A stretch of DNA of 64,000 nucleotides, from positions 2,811,001 through 2,875,000 of the forward strand of contig NZ_MEHJ01000001.1 in the NCBI RefSeq assembly GCF_001746415.1, in the 5' to 3' direction. The DNA comes from Streptomyces agglomeratus (GTDB lineage Bacteria; Actinomycetota; Actinomycetes; Streptomycetales; Streptomycetaceae). Positions within the stretch are counted from its first letter, which is position 1, and every line of letters begins with the position of its first letter. Under the pieces are notes generated by a model. It was not told the origin of the DNA and did not search any database. It was given only the letters and a program-made list of their open reading frames with translations. Positions 44,868 to 52,966 of the stretch are shown here, piece by piece. The position numbers were made by a program, and so were the translations under genes.

Positions 44868-44993
44868 CTGTCGCCGCAGGGGAATCCGGTGTGAATCCGG
44901 AACTGTCCCGCAACGGTGTGATCGGTGTGCTTTTGTGCACCCGGGAGTCCGAAGACCTGCCGACGGTGTATCCGGCTCGACCGAACCGGATAC
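44868..44993 (+). ncRNA. Cobalamin (B12) riboswitch with terminator-like hairpin
   Basis: The conserved B12 elements appear in order: CAGGGGAATCCGGTGTGAATC (shortened) from about 44876, CCGCAACGGTGTGATC near 44908, and the B12 box AGTCCGAAGACCTGCC at 44946-44961. Next comes a perfect hairpin GTATCCGG (44968-44975) with CCGGATAC (44986-44993), probably the expression platform. In S. coelicolor this riboswitch turns off the class Ia RNR operon when B12 is present, leaving the B12-dependent NrdJ. The coding start is at 45120. Confidence 0.95.
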
Positions 44994-45119
44994 CGACACG
45001 TCCGGGCCTCGCGGTTGGGCCGGTGGACGCTACGCGGTGTGCCGCCCTCGACGGGTGACGTGTGCCCGTACGCCCCCGCTCCCCCGCCGGCCCCGCGCCG
45101 AGCGAGGGAGAGCACCCCT

Positions 45120-47480
45120 GTGACCATCGCGTCAGCCGATCCGGCCACTGCCACGGAATCGACGGAGCCGTCCGACGGGCCCGGAGCCGGGACCGCACTG
45201 CTGCGGACCCTCACCGACCTGACCGCCGACCTCCCCGACACCGACCCGGGCAGAGTCGCCGCGGCCGCCCTGCGCGGCCGCAACGCGGCGTCCGACGCGG
45301 CAGAGCTGCGGGGCCTCGCCACCGACGCCGCCGCCGGGCTGATCTCCGAGGACCCGGCGTACTCCCGCCTCGCGGCCCGCCTGCTGACCCGTACGATCCG
45401 GGACGAGGCGGCGACGCAGGGCGTCCGTACGTTCTCCGAGTCGGTGTCCGTCGGCCACCGCGAGGGCCTGATCGCCGACCGCACGGCCGACTTCGTGAAC
45501 GCCCACGCGGCCCGCCTCGACGCGCTGGTCGACCAGGACGCCGACGACCGCTTCGGCTACTTCGGACTGCGCACGGTCTACAGCCGCTACCTCCTGCGCC
45601 ACCCCATCACCCGTCAGGTCATCGAGACCCCGCAGCACTTCATGCTGCGCGTGGCGTCCGGCCTCGCCAAGGACGACTCCCCCCCGGCCGCCGACGAGGT
45701 CGCCGCGCTGTACCGCCTGATGAGCCGCCTGGACTACCTGCCGTCGTCGCCGACGCTGTTCAACTCCGGTACGCGCCACCCGCAGATGTCGTCCTGCTAC
45801 CTGCTGGACTCGCCGCTCGACGAGCTCGACTCGATCTACGGCCGCTACCACGAGGTCGCGCGCCTCTCCAAGCACGCCGGCGGCATCGGCCTCTCGTACT
45901 CCCGCATCCGCGCCCGCGGCTCCCTGATCCGCGGCACCAACGGTCACTCGAACGGCATCGTCCCCTTCCTGCGCACCCTCGACTCGTCCGTCGCCGCCGT
46001 GAACCAGGGCGGCCGGCGCAAGGGCGCGGCCTGCGTCTACCTGGAGACGTGGCACGCGGACATCGAGGAGTTCCTGGAACTGCGCGACAACACGGGTGAG
46101 GAGGCGCGGCGTACGCACAACCTGAACCTCGCGCACTGGATCCCCGACGAGTTCATGCGCCGCGTCGACGCGGACGCCGACTGGTCGCTGTTCTCGCCCT
46201 CCGACGTTCCCGAGCTCGTCGACCTGTGGGGCGACGCGTTCGACCAGGCGTACCGCAAGGCGGAGGCCGACGGCCTGGCCCGTACGACCATTCCCGCGCG
46301 CCAGCTGTACGGCCGGATGATGCGCACCCTGGCGCAGACCGGGAACGGCTGGATGACGTTCAAGGACGCGTCGAACCGTACGGCGAACCAGACCGCCGAG
46401 CCCGGCTCCGTCGTCCACTCCTCGAACCTGTGCACCGAGATCCTGGAGGTCACTGACGACGGCGAGACGGCCGTCTGCAACCTCGGCTCCGTCAACCTCG
46501 GTTCGTTCGTTCTCGGGAACGGCGAGATCGACTGGGAGCGGCTGGACGAGACCGTCCGCACGGCCGTCACCTTCCTCGACCGCGTCGTCGACATCAACTT
46601 CTACCCGACCGAGCAGGCCGGCCGCTCCAACGCCAAGTGGCGTCCGGTGGGCCTGGGCGCGATGGGTCTCCAGGACGTCTTCTTCAAGCTGCGCCTGCCC
46701 TTCGACTCGGCCGAGGCCCGCGACCTGTCCACGCGGATCGCCGAGCGCATCATGCTCGCCGCGTACGAGGCGTCCTGCGACCTCGCCGAGGTCAGCGGCC
46801 CGCTCCCGGCCTGGGAGAAGACCCGCGCGGCGCGCGGCGTCCTGCACCCCGACCACTACGGCGTCGAGGTCACCTGGCCGGAGCGGTGGGACGCGCTGCG
46901 CGCCCGTATCGCGAAGACCGGCATGCGCAACTCCCTGCTCCTCGCGATCGCGCCGACCGCGACCATCGCGTCCATCGCGGGCGTGTACGAGTGCATCGAG
47001 CCGCAGGTCTCCAACCTCTTCAAGCGCGAGACGCTCAGCGGTGAGTTCCTCCAGGTCAACGCGTACCTGGTGGAGGACCTGAAGAAGCTCGGCGTCTGGG
47101 ACGCCCAGTCCCGCGAGGCGCTGCGCGAGTCCAGCGGCTCGGTGCAGGGCTTCAGCTGGATCCCCGAGGAGGTACGGGCCCTGTACCGCACCGCGTGGGA
47201 GATCCCGCAGCGCGGTCTGATCGACATGGCGGCGGCCCGTACGCCGTACCTCGACCAGTCGCAGTCCCTGAACCTCTTCCTGGAGACGCCGACCATCGGG
47301 AAGCTCTCCTCGATGTACGCCTACGCGTGGAAGAAGGGGCTGAAGACGACGTACTACCTGCGCTCGCGCCCCGCGACCCGCATCGCCCGCGCGGCCGGCT
47401 CCGGCGCGGCTGCCGCGGCCCCCATCCCCGTACAGCAGGCCCCGCCGCCCCGACGCGGACGCGATCGCCTGCTCCCTTGA
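45120..47480 (+). CDS. nrdA: Ribonucleotide reductase class Ia alpha subunit, C-terminal frameshift
   Basis: 786 residues as read, from a GTG at 45120 with GGGAG nine bases upstream. Barrel motifs are intact: SGTRHPQMSSCYLLD (Cys for substrate reduction), SSNLCTEI with the thiyl-radical Cys about 438, NLGSVNLGSF, and the PTATIASIAGVYECIEPQ loop (partial quote). Near the end the frame shifts in the run GCCGCCCC (47444-47451): the read-through ends in a Pro/Arg tail at TGA 47480. Removing one C restores the family C terminus AIACSLENPESCEACQ and ends at TAA 47511, two bases before nrdB. That tail carries the CxxC that thioredoxin reduces. It is either a real mutation, recoding, or a sequencing error. 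Confidence 0.9.
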   Translation: MTIASADPATATESTEPSDGPGAGTALLRTLTDLTADLPDTDPGRVAAAALRGRNAASDAAELRGLATDAAAGLISEDPAYSRLAARLLTRTIRDEAATQGVRTFSESVSVGHREGLIADRTADFVNAHAARLDALVDQDADDRFGYFGLRTVYSRYLLRHPITRQVIETPQHFMLRVASGLAKDDSPPAADEVAALYRLMSRLDYLPSSPTLFNSGTRHPQMSSCYLLDSPLDELDSIYGRYHEVARLSKHAGGIGLSYSRIRARGSLIRGTNGHSNGIVPFLRTLDSSVAAVNQGGRRKGAACVYLETWHADIEEFLELRDNTGEEARRTHNLNLAHWIPDEFMRRVDADADWSLFSPSDVPELVDLWGDAFDQAYRKAEADGLARTTIPARQLYGRMMRTLAQTGNGWMTFKDASNRTANQTAEPGSVVHSSNLCTEILEVTDDGETAVCNLGSVNLGSFVLGNGEIDWERLDETVRTAVTFLDRVVDINFYPTEQAGRSNAKWRPVGLGAMGLQDVFFKLRLPFDSAEARDLSTRIAERIMLAAYEASCDLAEVSGPLPAWEKTRAARGVLHPDHYGVEVTWPERWDALRARIAKTGMRNSLLLAIAPTATIASIAGVYECIEPQVSNLFKRETLSGEFLQVNAYLVEDLKKLGVWDAQSREALRESSGSVQGFSWIPEEVRALYRTAWEIPQRGLIDMAAARTPYLDQSQSLNLFLETPTIGKLSSMYAYAWKKGLKTTYYLRSRPATRIARAAGSGAAAAAPIPVQQAPPPRRGRDRLLP

Positions 47481-47513
47481 GAACCCCGAGTCCTGCGAGG
47501 CGTGCCAGTAATC

Positions 47514-48536
47514 ATGAGCGAAAACGCTGCAATCTCTAAAAACCTTCTCGACCCGGGCTTCGAGCTGACGCTGCGTCCCATGCGCTACCCGGACTTCTAC
47601 GAGCGCTACCGGGACGCGATCAAGAACACGTGGACGGTGGAGGAGGTCGACCTCCACTCGGACGTCACGGACCTCGCCAAGCTCTCGCCGGGCGAGCAGC
47701 ACATGATCGGCCGGCTGGTCGCGTTCTTCGCGACGGGCGACTCGATCGTCTCCAACAACCTCGTGCTGACGCTCTACAAGCACATCAACTCCCCCGAAGC
47801 GCGCCTCTACCTCTCGCGCCAGCTCTTCGAGGAGGCCGTGCACGTCCAGTTCTACTTGACGCTGCTCGACACCTACCTGCCCGACCCGGACGACCGCGCG
47901 GCGGCGTTCGACGCGGTGGAGGAGATCCCCTCGATCCGCGAGAAGGCGCAGTTCTGCTTCAAGTGGATGGACTCGGTCGAGAAGATCGACCGCCTGGAGA
48001 CGCAGGCCGACCGCCGCCGCTTCCTGCTGAACCTGATCTGTTTCGCGGCGTGCATCGAGGGCCTGTTCTTCTACGGCGCGTTCGCGTACGTGTACTGGTT
48101 CCGTTCGCGGGGCCTGCTGCACGGCCTGGCGACGGGTACGAACTGGGTGTTCCGCGACGAGACCATGCACATGAACTTCGCGTTCGAGGTCGTGGACACC
48201 GTCCGCAAGGAGGAGCCGGAGCTCTTCGACGACGCTCTCCAGCAGCAGGTCACGGACATGCTGAAGGAGGCCGTCGAGGCGGAGCTCCAGTTCGGCCGCG
48301 ACCTGTGCGGTGAGGGCCTGCCCGGCATGAACACCGAGTCGATGCGCGAATACCTCCAGTGCGTCGCCGACCAGCGGCTGGAGCGCCTCGGCTTCCCGCC
48401 GGTGTACGGCTCGCAGAATCCGTTCTCCTTCATGGAGCTCCAGGGCGTGCAGGAGCTGACGAACTTCTTCGAGCGCCGCCCGTCGGCGTACCAGGTCGCG
48501 GTAGAGGGCTCGGTCGCCTTCGACGACGACTTCTAG
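47514..48536 (+). CDS. nrdB: Ribonucleotide reductase class Ia beta subunit
   Basis: 340 residues from the ATG at 47514 (MSENAAISKNLL), two bases after the restored nrdA stop. The di-iron ligands are visible in LFEEAVHVQFY, IEGLFFYGAF and FRDETMHMNFAF (ExxH pairs). The radical Tyr region lies between helices as usual. It generates and holds the tyrosyl radical for NrdA. The operon is controlled by NrdR and B12. A strong hairpin at 48579-48617 follows. In S. coelicolor nrdS is on the same strand after nrdB; here nrdS follows but a minus-strand small gene lies between. Confidence 0.95.
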   Translation: MSENAAISKNLLDPGFELTLRPMRYPDFYERYRDAIKNTWTVEEVDLHSDVTDLAKLSPGEQHMIGRLVAFFATGDSIVSNNLVLTLYKHINSPEARLYLSRQLFEEAVHVQFYLTLLDTYLPDPDDRAAAFDAVEEIPSIREKAQFCFKWMDSVEKIDRLETQADRRRFLLNLICFAACIEGLFFYGAFAYVYWFRSRGLLHGLATGTNWVFRDETMHMNFAFEVVDTVRKEEPELFDDALQQQVTDMLKEAVEAELQFGRDLCGEGLPGMNTESMREYLQCVADQRLERLGFPPVYGSQNPFSFMELQGVQELTNFFERRPSAYQVAVEGSVAFDDDF

Positions 48537-48578
48537 ACCGCCGTCGGACCGCGAGCGGGCGGTCGCGCCTGGCGTCGT

Positions 48579-48617
48579 GAAGGACCGTGCCCCACCAGCC
48601 GGTGGGGCACGACCTTC
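48579..48617. terminator. nrdAB terminator
   Basis: Perfect 11-bp core arms CGTGCCCCACC (48586-48596) and GGTGGGGCACG (48601-48611) with a 4-base loop, extended by GAAGG/CCTTC beyond a small internal loop. Confidence 0.88.
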
Positions 48618-48679
48618 GCGGCGCCGTTCGGCTTCTCGGGGGTCTTCGGGCCGCCGTCGGGGCACCGCTCGCAGAGGGT

Positions 48680-48898
48680 TCACCTGCCGGCCGGTGACAG
48701 CACGTCCGCCGCGACGGACCGCCTCACCGGCCGCCGTCCCGGGGCGCTGCGGATGGTCTCGGACCGACGCGGGCGGGGGTTCTCGGCCTGCCTGAGCTGC
48801 CGGTCGATCCGGCGTTCCCTGGCGTGGCCGATGAAGGACGGGAGGGTGACGAGAGTGAAGACGACGAGGACCGCGAGGTAGTTCAAGAAGGTTTCCAT
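48680..48898 (-). CDS. Small single-pass membrane protein
   Basis: 72 residues from the ATG at 48898. One hydrophobic segment near the N terminus (FLNYLAVLVVFTLVTLPSFI) is followed by a highly basic tail rich in Arg and Pro. No known domain is seen. It is divergent from nrdS (83 bases between the starts) and transcribed towards the nrdB terminator. It is inserted between nrdB and nrdS relative to the classical nrdABS order. Coding is supported by the phase of GC3 and a plausible membrane helix; no function is assigned. Confidence 0.65.
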   Translation of the reverse strand: METFLNYLAVLVVFTLVTLPSFIGHARERRIDRQLRQAENPRPRRSETIRSAPGRRPVRRSVAADVLSPAGR

Positions 48899-48980
48899 GG
48901 CGTCCACTCTGGTCTTCGGGGCCAAGAAAAGTCAGTGGCAGGACTGTCATGGAACCTCGAATTACTGCCACACTGCACGC

Positions 48981-49949
48981 ATGCTGAAAAACGTTGCCGT
49001 GGCACTCGTCGACGGAGTCAACCCCTTCGAACTCGGCGTCATCTGCGAGGTGTTCGGGATCGACCGCAGCGATCAGGGACTTCCCGTCTACGACTTCGCC
49101 GTCTGCGCCGCAGAGCCCGGCCCGATAGCCGCCCGTTCGGGCGCCTTCTCCCTCTCCGTGCCGTACGGTCTCGAACGGCTGGAGAGCGCCGACCTCATCG
49201 CCGTTCCCGCCGACCAGCACTGCGAGGCCCGCACCTATCCCGAGCCGCTGCTCGACGCCCTGCGCCGCGCCGTCGACCGGGGCGCGCGGGTGCTGAGCGT
49301 CTGCTCGGGCGCGTTCGTGCTGGGGGCCGCGGGACTGCTGGACGGGCGGCGCTGCACCACCCACTGGCGGCATTCCGCCGAGCTGGCCCGCCGCCACCCG
49401 CGAGCGAAGGTCGAGCCCGACGTGCTGTACGTCGACGAGGGCTCGGTCATCACATCGGCCGGGACCGCCGCCGGGATCGACGCCTGCCTGCACCTCGTCC
49501 GCCAGGAGCACGGGTCCGAGGTCGCCAACACCATCGCCCGCCGCATGGTCGTCCCGCCGCACCGCGACGGAGGCCAGGCGCAGTACATCGAGCGTCCGCT
49601 CACGCACGTGCGCTGCGACACGGTGGGCGGGGTGCTGGGCTGGATGGAGCGGCATATGGACCAGGAGATGACCGTGGAGCAGCTGGCGGAACGGGCGCAC
49701 ATGTCGCCCCGGACGTTCGCGCGCCGCTTCCTCCAGGAGACGGGCACGACGCCGTACCGGTGGCTGCTGCGCCAGCGGGTGCTGCTCGCGCAGGAGTTGC
49801 TGGAGGCGACGGACGACACCGTGGACGCGATCGCGGGCCGCGCGGGGTTCGGGAACGCGGCGGCTCTGCGTCATCAGTTCGTACGGTCACTGGGGACGAC
49901 GCCGAACGCGTACCGCCGTACGTTCCGGGGACCGGCACTGGCCGCCTGA
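48981..49949 (+). CDS. nrdS: AraC-like regulator of the nrd locus (DJ-1/PfpI + HTH)
   Basis: 322 residues from the ATG at 48981 (MLKNVAVALVDG), the same length as S. coelicolor NrdS. The N-terminal two-thirds is a DJ-1/PfpI-like fold (FELGVICEVFGIDRS, SVCSGAFVLGAAGLLDGRR in part; the nucleophile-elbow Cys is present), and residues about 225-315 are the AraC double HTH with MTVEQLAERAHMSPRTFARRF and DAIAGRAGFGNAAALRHQF. It was described as the third gene of nrdABS with no effect on RNR essential function. Here it appears to have its own promoter because a terminator and a divergent gene precede it. A hairpin lies 17 bases after its stop. Confidence 0.92.
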   Translation: MLKNVAVALVDGVNPFELGVICEVFGIDRSDQGLPVYDFAVCAAEPGPIAARSGAFSLSVPYGLERLESADLIAVPADQHCEARTYPEPLLDALRRAVDRGARVLSVCSGAFVLGAAGLLDGRRCTTHWRHSAELARRHPRAKVEPDVLYVDEGSVITSAGTAAGIDACLHLVRQEHGSEVANTIARRMVVPPHRDGGQAQYIERPLTHVRCDTVGGVLGWMERHMDQEMTVEQLAERAHMSPRTFARRFLQETGTTPYRWLLRQRVLLAQELLEATDDTVDAIAGRAGFGNAAALRHQFVRSLGTTPNAYRRTFRGPALAA

Positions 49950-49966
49950 GAGCAACCCTTCACAGG

Positions 49967-49998
49967 GCTGCCGTGCGTTCCGGGGAACGCACGGCAGC
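49967..49998 (+). terminator. Hairpin after nrdS, first unit of the palindrome array
   Basis: Perfect 15-bp arms GCTGCCGTGCGTTCC (49967-49981) and GGAACGCACGGCAGC (49984-49998) around GG. Very stable and positioned as a terminator, though a 2-base loop means the RNA tip must open. Confidence 0.75.
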
Positions 49999-50195
49999 GG
50001 CTCCCTGGAACGCTCGAAAGACGTTCTCGGGAACGCTCGGTTTCGGTTCCGGGGAAGCAAAGTCGACGTTCCCGGGAACGCTCGGTTTCGCTTCCCGGGA
50101 ACACACAGCCGACGTTCCTGGGAGCGCTCGGTTTCAGTTCCGGGGAGCGCCCGCTCGACGTTCCCGAGAACGCCCACTCGACGTTCCGCGGAACG
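49967..50195. repeat. Array of about ten TTCC/GGAA palindromes with 23-bp period
   Basis: Palindromes of the form CGTTCC-N2-GGAACG or close variants are centred near 49982, 50006, 50028, 50051, 50073, 50096, 50119, 50142, 50165 and 50188. Units 50067-50080 (CGTTCCCGGGAACG) and 50182-50195 (CGTTCCGCGGAACG) are perfect 14-bp palindromes. Spacers often read CTCGGTTTC or CTCGA. The array fills the gap between two convergent genes and stops 3 bases before the DD-peptidase stop codon. Confidence 0.92.
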
Positions 50196-50197
50196 CG

Positions 50198-50938
50198 TCA
50201 GGAGACGCCGCAGCTCGACGCCGACCAGAAGCGGCTCGCGCGGTGGTCGACGTGGGTGTGGTCGCTGTGGCCCGGGTAGCCCGGACCGAGGATGCCGTTG
50301 AAGCCGTGGTTACGGGCCTGCTTGGCCAGGGTGCACAGGGAGTGCGGGCCGGCCCCGAGGTCGGCGGCGTCGCCGTACAGGTGGCGGCTGCCGCTCGCCC
50401 CGCCGACCGCGTCGTTGCACGCGTGCGACCGGAAGCCGCTGGTCACGGTGACGGGCTGGTCGCCCAGCGCGTGGCGCAGGGCTTCCAGCTTCCACATGGT
50501 GCGCAGGGCGTTGGACTTGGCCGTGGCGGCGCTCACCGCGCCGCCCTCCCAGGTGCTGTTGCAGTCGTTGAGTTCGGCGTAGGTGAAGTGGACGGGCGTG
50601 CAGTCGTCGTCCTGGAGCGCGTAGAGCTTGCTGAAGGTGGCGCTTCCCGCGACGCCGTCCGCGGCGATCCCGTACGCGGACTGGAAGCGCTTGACGGCGG
50701 CCGTGGTGGCGGGGCCGTAGTCGCCGTCGATGGCGAGCACCGCGCCGTATCCGGGGTAGCCGCCGAGCCGGATCTGGAGCTGGGTGACGTCGGCTCCGGT
50801 GGCGCCCTGGGAGAGGGTGCGGGACCAGGTGTAGCAGCCGTCGGCGTGCGCGGTGCCGGCGGTGGCGACCATACCGGCCAATCCGGCAACCATGAGCATG
50901 ACAAGACAGAGGACGGTTCTCGCCGTACGTCGGAGCAT
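50198..50938 (-). CDS. Secreted zinc D-Ala-D-Ala carboxypeptidase (M15) with peptidoglycan-binding domain
   Basis: 246 residues. A Sec signal peptide (1-32) is followed by a PG_binding_1 domain (about 38-110; ATGADVTQLQIRLGGYPGYG, IDGDYGPATTAAVKRFQ) and an M15A peptidase domain (about 120-246). Zinc ligands appear as SRHLYGDAADL (HxxxxxxD) and HTHVDHR. It resembles the Streptomyces albus G DD-carboxypeptidase, which trims the terminal D-Ala of stem peptides. It acts outside the cell on peptidoglycan. The 23-bp palindrome array begins directly at its 3' end. Confidence 0.92.
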   Translation of the reverse strand: MLRRTARTVLCLVMLMVAGLAGMVATAGTAHADGCYTWSRTLSQGATGADVTQLQIRLGGYPGYGAVLAIDGDYGPATTAAVKRFQSAYGIAADGVAGSATFSKLYALQDDDCTPVHFTYAELNDCNSTWEGGAVSAATAKSNALRTMWKLEALRHALGDQPVTVTSGFRSHACNDAVGGASGSRHLYGDAADLGAGPHSLCTLAKQARNHGFNGILGPGYPGHSDHTHVDHRASRFWSASSCGVS

Positions 50939-51115
50939 GGGACCTCCATACCGAGAAGCGCGGAAACGCGGAAGCGCGGAGCGCCAGAGCAGTGGCCGCG
51001 GGGGGCACGCCCGAGACTGACGGGCTGGCGGACGCGCGTCAACAGGGCGACTGCCGAAGTCATTTGTCGGACCAATGGCAGTAATGGCAGTCGCCCCGCG
51101 GCAAGACGGAGGACG

Positions 51116-51748
51116 TCAGTCGTTGGGGACGGTCTCGTAGCGCGCTGTGCCCTCGGCCATCTGCTTCAGCGCCTCCTTGCGGTCGCGCTTCGACAGGCGG
51201 TCGATGTACAGGTAGCCGTACAGGTGGTCCGTCTCGTGCTGGAGGCACCGGGCGAAGTAACCGGTGCCGCGCACCTTGATCGGGTTGCCCTGGGCGTCCT
51301 GGCCACGGACCACGGCGTAGTCGGGGCGGGCCAGTTCGGCGTACGCCGTCGGGACCGACAGGCAGCCCTCGTTGGACTCGTCGAGCTGGCGCCGGTCCTG
51401 CGGAAGCTCCTCCAGGACCGGGTTGCAGACCACACCGACGTGGCGCACACCGTCGTCGTCCGGGCAGTCGTAGACGAAGACCTTGAGGTCGACACCGATC
51501 TGGTTGGCGGCCAGGCCCACGCCCTCGGCCGCGCGCTGGCTGGCGAACATGTCGTCGATCAGCGCGGCGAGCTTGTCGTCGAACTCGGTGACGTCCTTGC
51601 ACTCCTTGTGGAGGACCGGGTTCCCGACGACGGTGATGGGGCGGGCGGTGCCGCGCTCGCGGTACGCCTGCTCGCGCTCCTCGGTGTTCTCCGTGTCCAC
51701 GACGAACCCGTCGTTGATCTCCTGCTGGTCCGTCTCCTGCTGCGCCAT
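51116..51748 (-). CDS. def: Peptide deformylase
   Basis: 210 residues. All three deformylase motifs are intact: [17 protein letters not shown] and QHETDHL (metal-binding HExxH). An N-terminal extension of about 35 acidic residues precedes the catalytic domain. It removes the formyl group from nascent proteins at the ribosome. Genomes of Streptomyces carry several def paralogues, so this one need not be the essential copy. Its start is 116 bases from the TPR gene's stop, and it is transcribed towards the carboxypeptidase. Confidence 0.95.
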   Translation of the reverse strand: MAQQETDQQEINDGFVVDTENTEEREQAYRERGTARPITVVGNPVLHKECKDVTEFDDKLAALIDDMFASQRAAEGVGLAANQIGVDLKVFVYDCPDDDGVRHVGVVCNPVLEELPQDRRQLDESNEGCLSVPTAYAELARPDYAVVRGQDAQGNPIKVRGTGYFARCLQHETDHLYGYLYIDRLSKRDRKEALKQMAEGTARYETVPND

Positions 51749-51864
51749 GTCCGCCGTACGCCTTCCTCAAAACCCCGAATACCGAATCCGATGCCCGTAC
51801 AGCCTACGGGCAGCCCGGGGGCAGGTTTCAGCAGACCGTTCAACCGGACCGGCCGGCCGGCCCG

Positions 51865-52851
51865 TCAGCAGACCTCTTCGAGATCCCGCCACTCGCGGCT
51901 GTCGGGGTTGTCGGCGACCCACCCGTCGAGCAGCCCGCGCACCAGTCCGGCGGGCGCCGCGATGCCGCACTCGCGCTCGGGCAGCCACAGCTCACCGGCG
52001 CCGGCCGTGCGGTGCCCGAGCGGCCCGGGGTGTCCGGGCTCGCTGTGGTCGTGCGGGTCGAGGTGCTCGCCGTCGCCCTCGTCGCTGGGCATCTGCGACT
52101 CGGAGCAGGACCGGCAGAGCAACCGTACGGACGACGACCAGTCCTCGGCGGCGAACCCCGCGTCTGCGGCCAGCCGCTCCAGGGCGTCCCGGTCGGCCTC
52201 GGTGGCGGCTTCCAGGAGCACCACCCAGGTCGGCACGGGCGACGGCGCCCACAGCTCGATCTCGTCGAACACGGGGAACGACGGGCCGGCGGCGATGACG
52301 CGCTCGCCGTGCGGCACACCGTCGTGCAGGACGACCTCGCCCCAGCGCCGCCCGGACGACGGCAGCGGGATCGACAGCACCTCGATCCGCGCCGGGTCGA
52401 GCCTGCGGCCCCATACCACCTCGGCCTCGCCCTCCGGTGAGAGGCGGACGGCCGCGCTGCCCAGCTCCATGCCGTGCGGCTCGCCGCTCTCGGTGGGCTC
52501 GCCCGGCACCTTCAGGCCGTACGCCTGCCAGGCGCGGCGGGCCAGCGGCCAGTCCTGGAGGGCGGTGGCCGCGATCCCGACGTTCCACCAGTCCGGGGCT
52601 CCGGTCTCCCGGTCGAGGAGCGCGACAGCGCGCAGCCCGGCGGAGCGCGCCTGCTCCCAGTCGTGCCGGAACTTGTGCAGCAGCGCCAGGTTGAACCAGG
52701 ACTCGGACAACCAGGGTTCGAGGTCCGCCGCGCGTGTCAGCAGAGCCCCCGCGTCCTCGTACCGACCGTCACCGATCAGCGTGAACGCGCGGTCGGTGGC
52801 CTGCCGCCACGAGGCGGATGGCCGATGCCGTACCTTCCCGAAGATCTTCAC
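51865..52851 (-). CDS. Tetratricopeptide-repeat protein
   Basis: 328 residues from a GTG at 52851 (VKIFGKVRHR). Residues about 10-110 hold two to three TPR-like helical hairpins (AFTLIGDGRYEDAGALLTRA, NLALLHKFRHDWEQARSAGL, GIAATALQDWPLARRAWQ). The rest is a mixed alpha/beta region of unknown fold with a Cys pair in LLCRSCSES and a His/Asp-rich loop (HLDPHDHSEPGH) that could bind a metal. This pattern is conserved in Streptomyces as an uncharacterised protein. It is probably cytosolic; the partner is unknown. Confidence 0.85.
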   Translation of the reverse strand: MKIFGKVRHRPSASWRQATDRAFTLIGDGRYEDAGALLTRAADLEPWLSESWFNLALLHKFRHDWEQARSAGLRAVALLDRETGAPDWWNVGIAATALQDWPLARRAWQAYGLKVPGEPTESGEPHGMELGSAAVRLSPEGEAEVVWGRRLDPARIEVLSIPLPSSGRRWGEVVLHDGVPHGERVIAAGPSFPVFDEIELWAPSPVPTWVVLLEAATEADRDALERLAADAGFAAEDWSSSVRLLCRSCSESQMPSDEGDGEHLDPHDHSEPGHPGPLGHRTAGAGELWLPERECGIAAPAGLVRGLLDGWVADNPDSREWRDLEEVC

Positions 52852-52966
52852 GATTCCCGCCTGTCCCGCCTGCCGGTCGCTGAAGGTCAGTCCCCCCGGA
52901 CGCCCTCTTGTTCCTCTTCTTCGCATCCAACCATGCCGGGTCGGAGGGCCGCTCATTACCCATGGG

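Noticed and set aside
45132..49874. Minus-strand open frame of about 1,580 codons across nrdA, nrdB and nrdS
   Set aside because: It is a shadow of well-defined genes on the plus strand with no ribosome site or domain.
49967..50195. CRISPR array
   Set aside because: The units are palindromes with a 23-bp period and no unique 30-40-base spacers, and no cas genes are near.
49967..50195. SOS (LexA) box array
   Set aside because: The order is GTTC...GAAC, the reverse of the actinobacterial GAAC-N4-GTTC LexA box.
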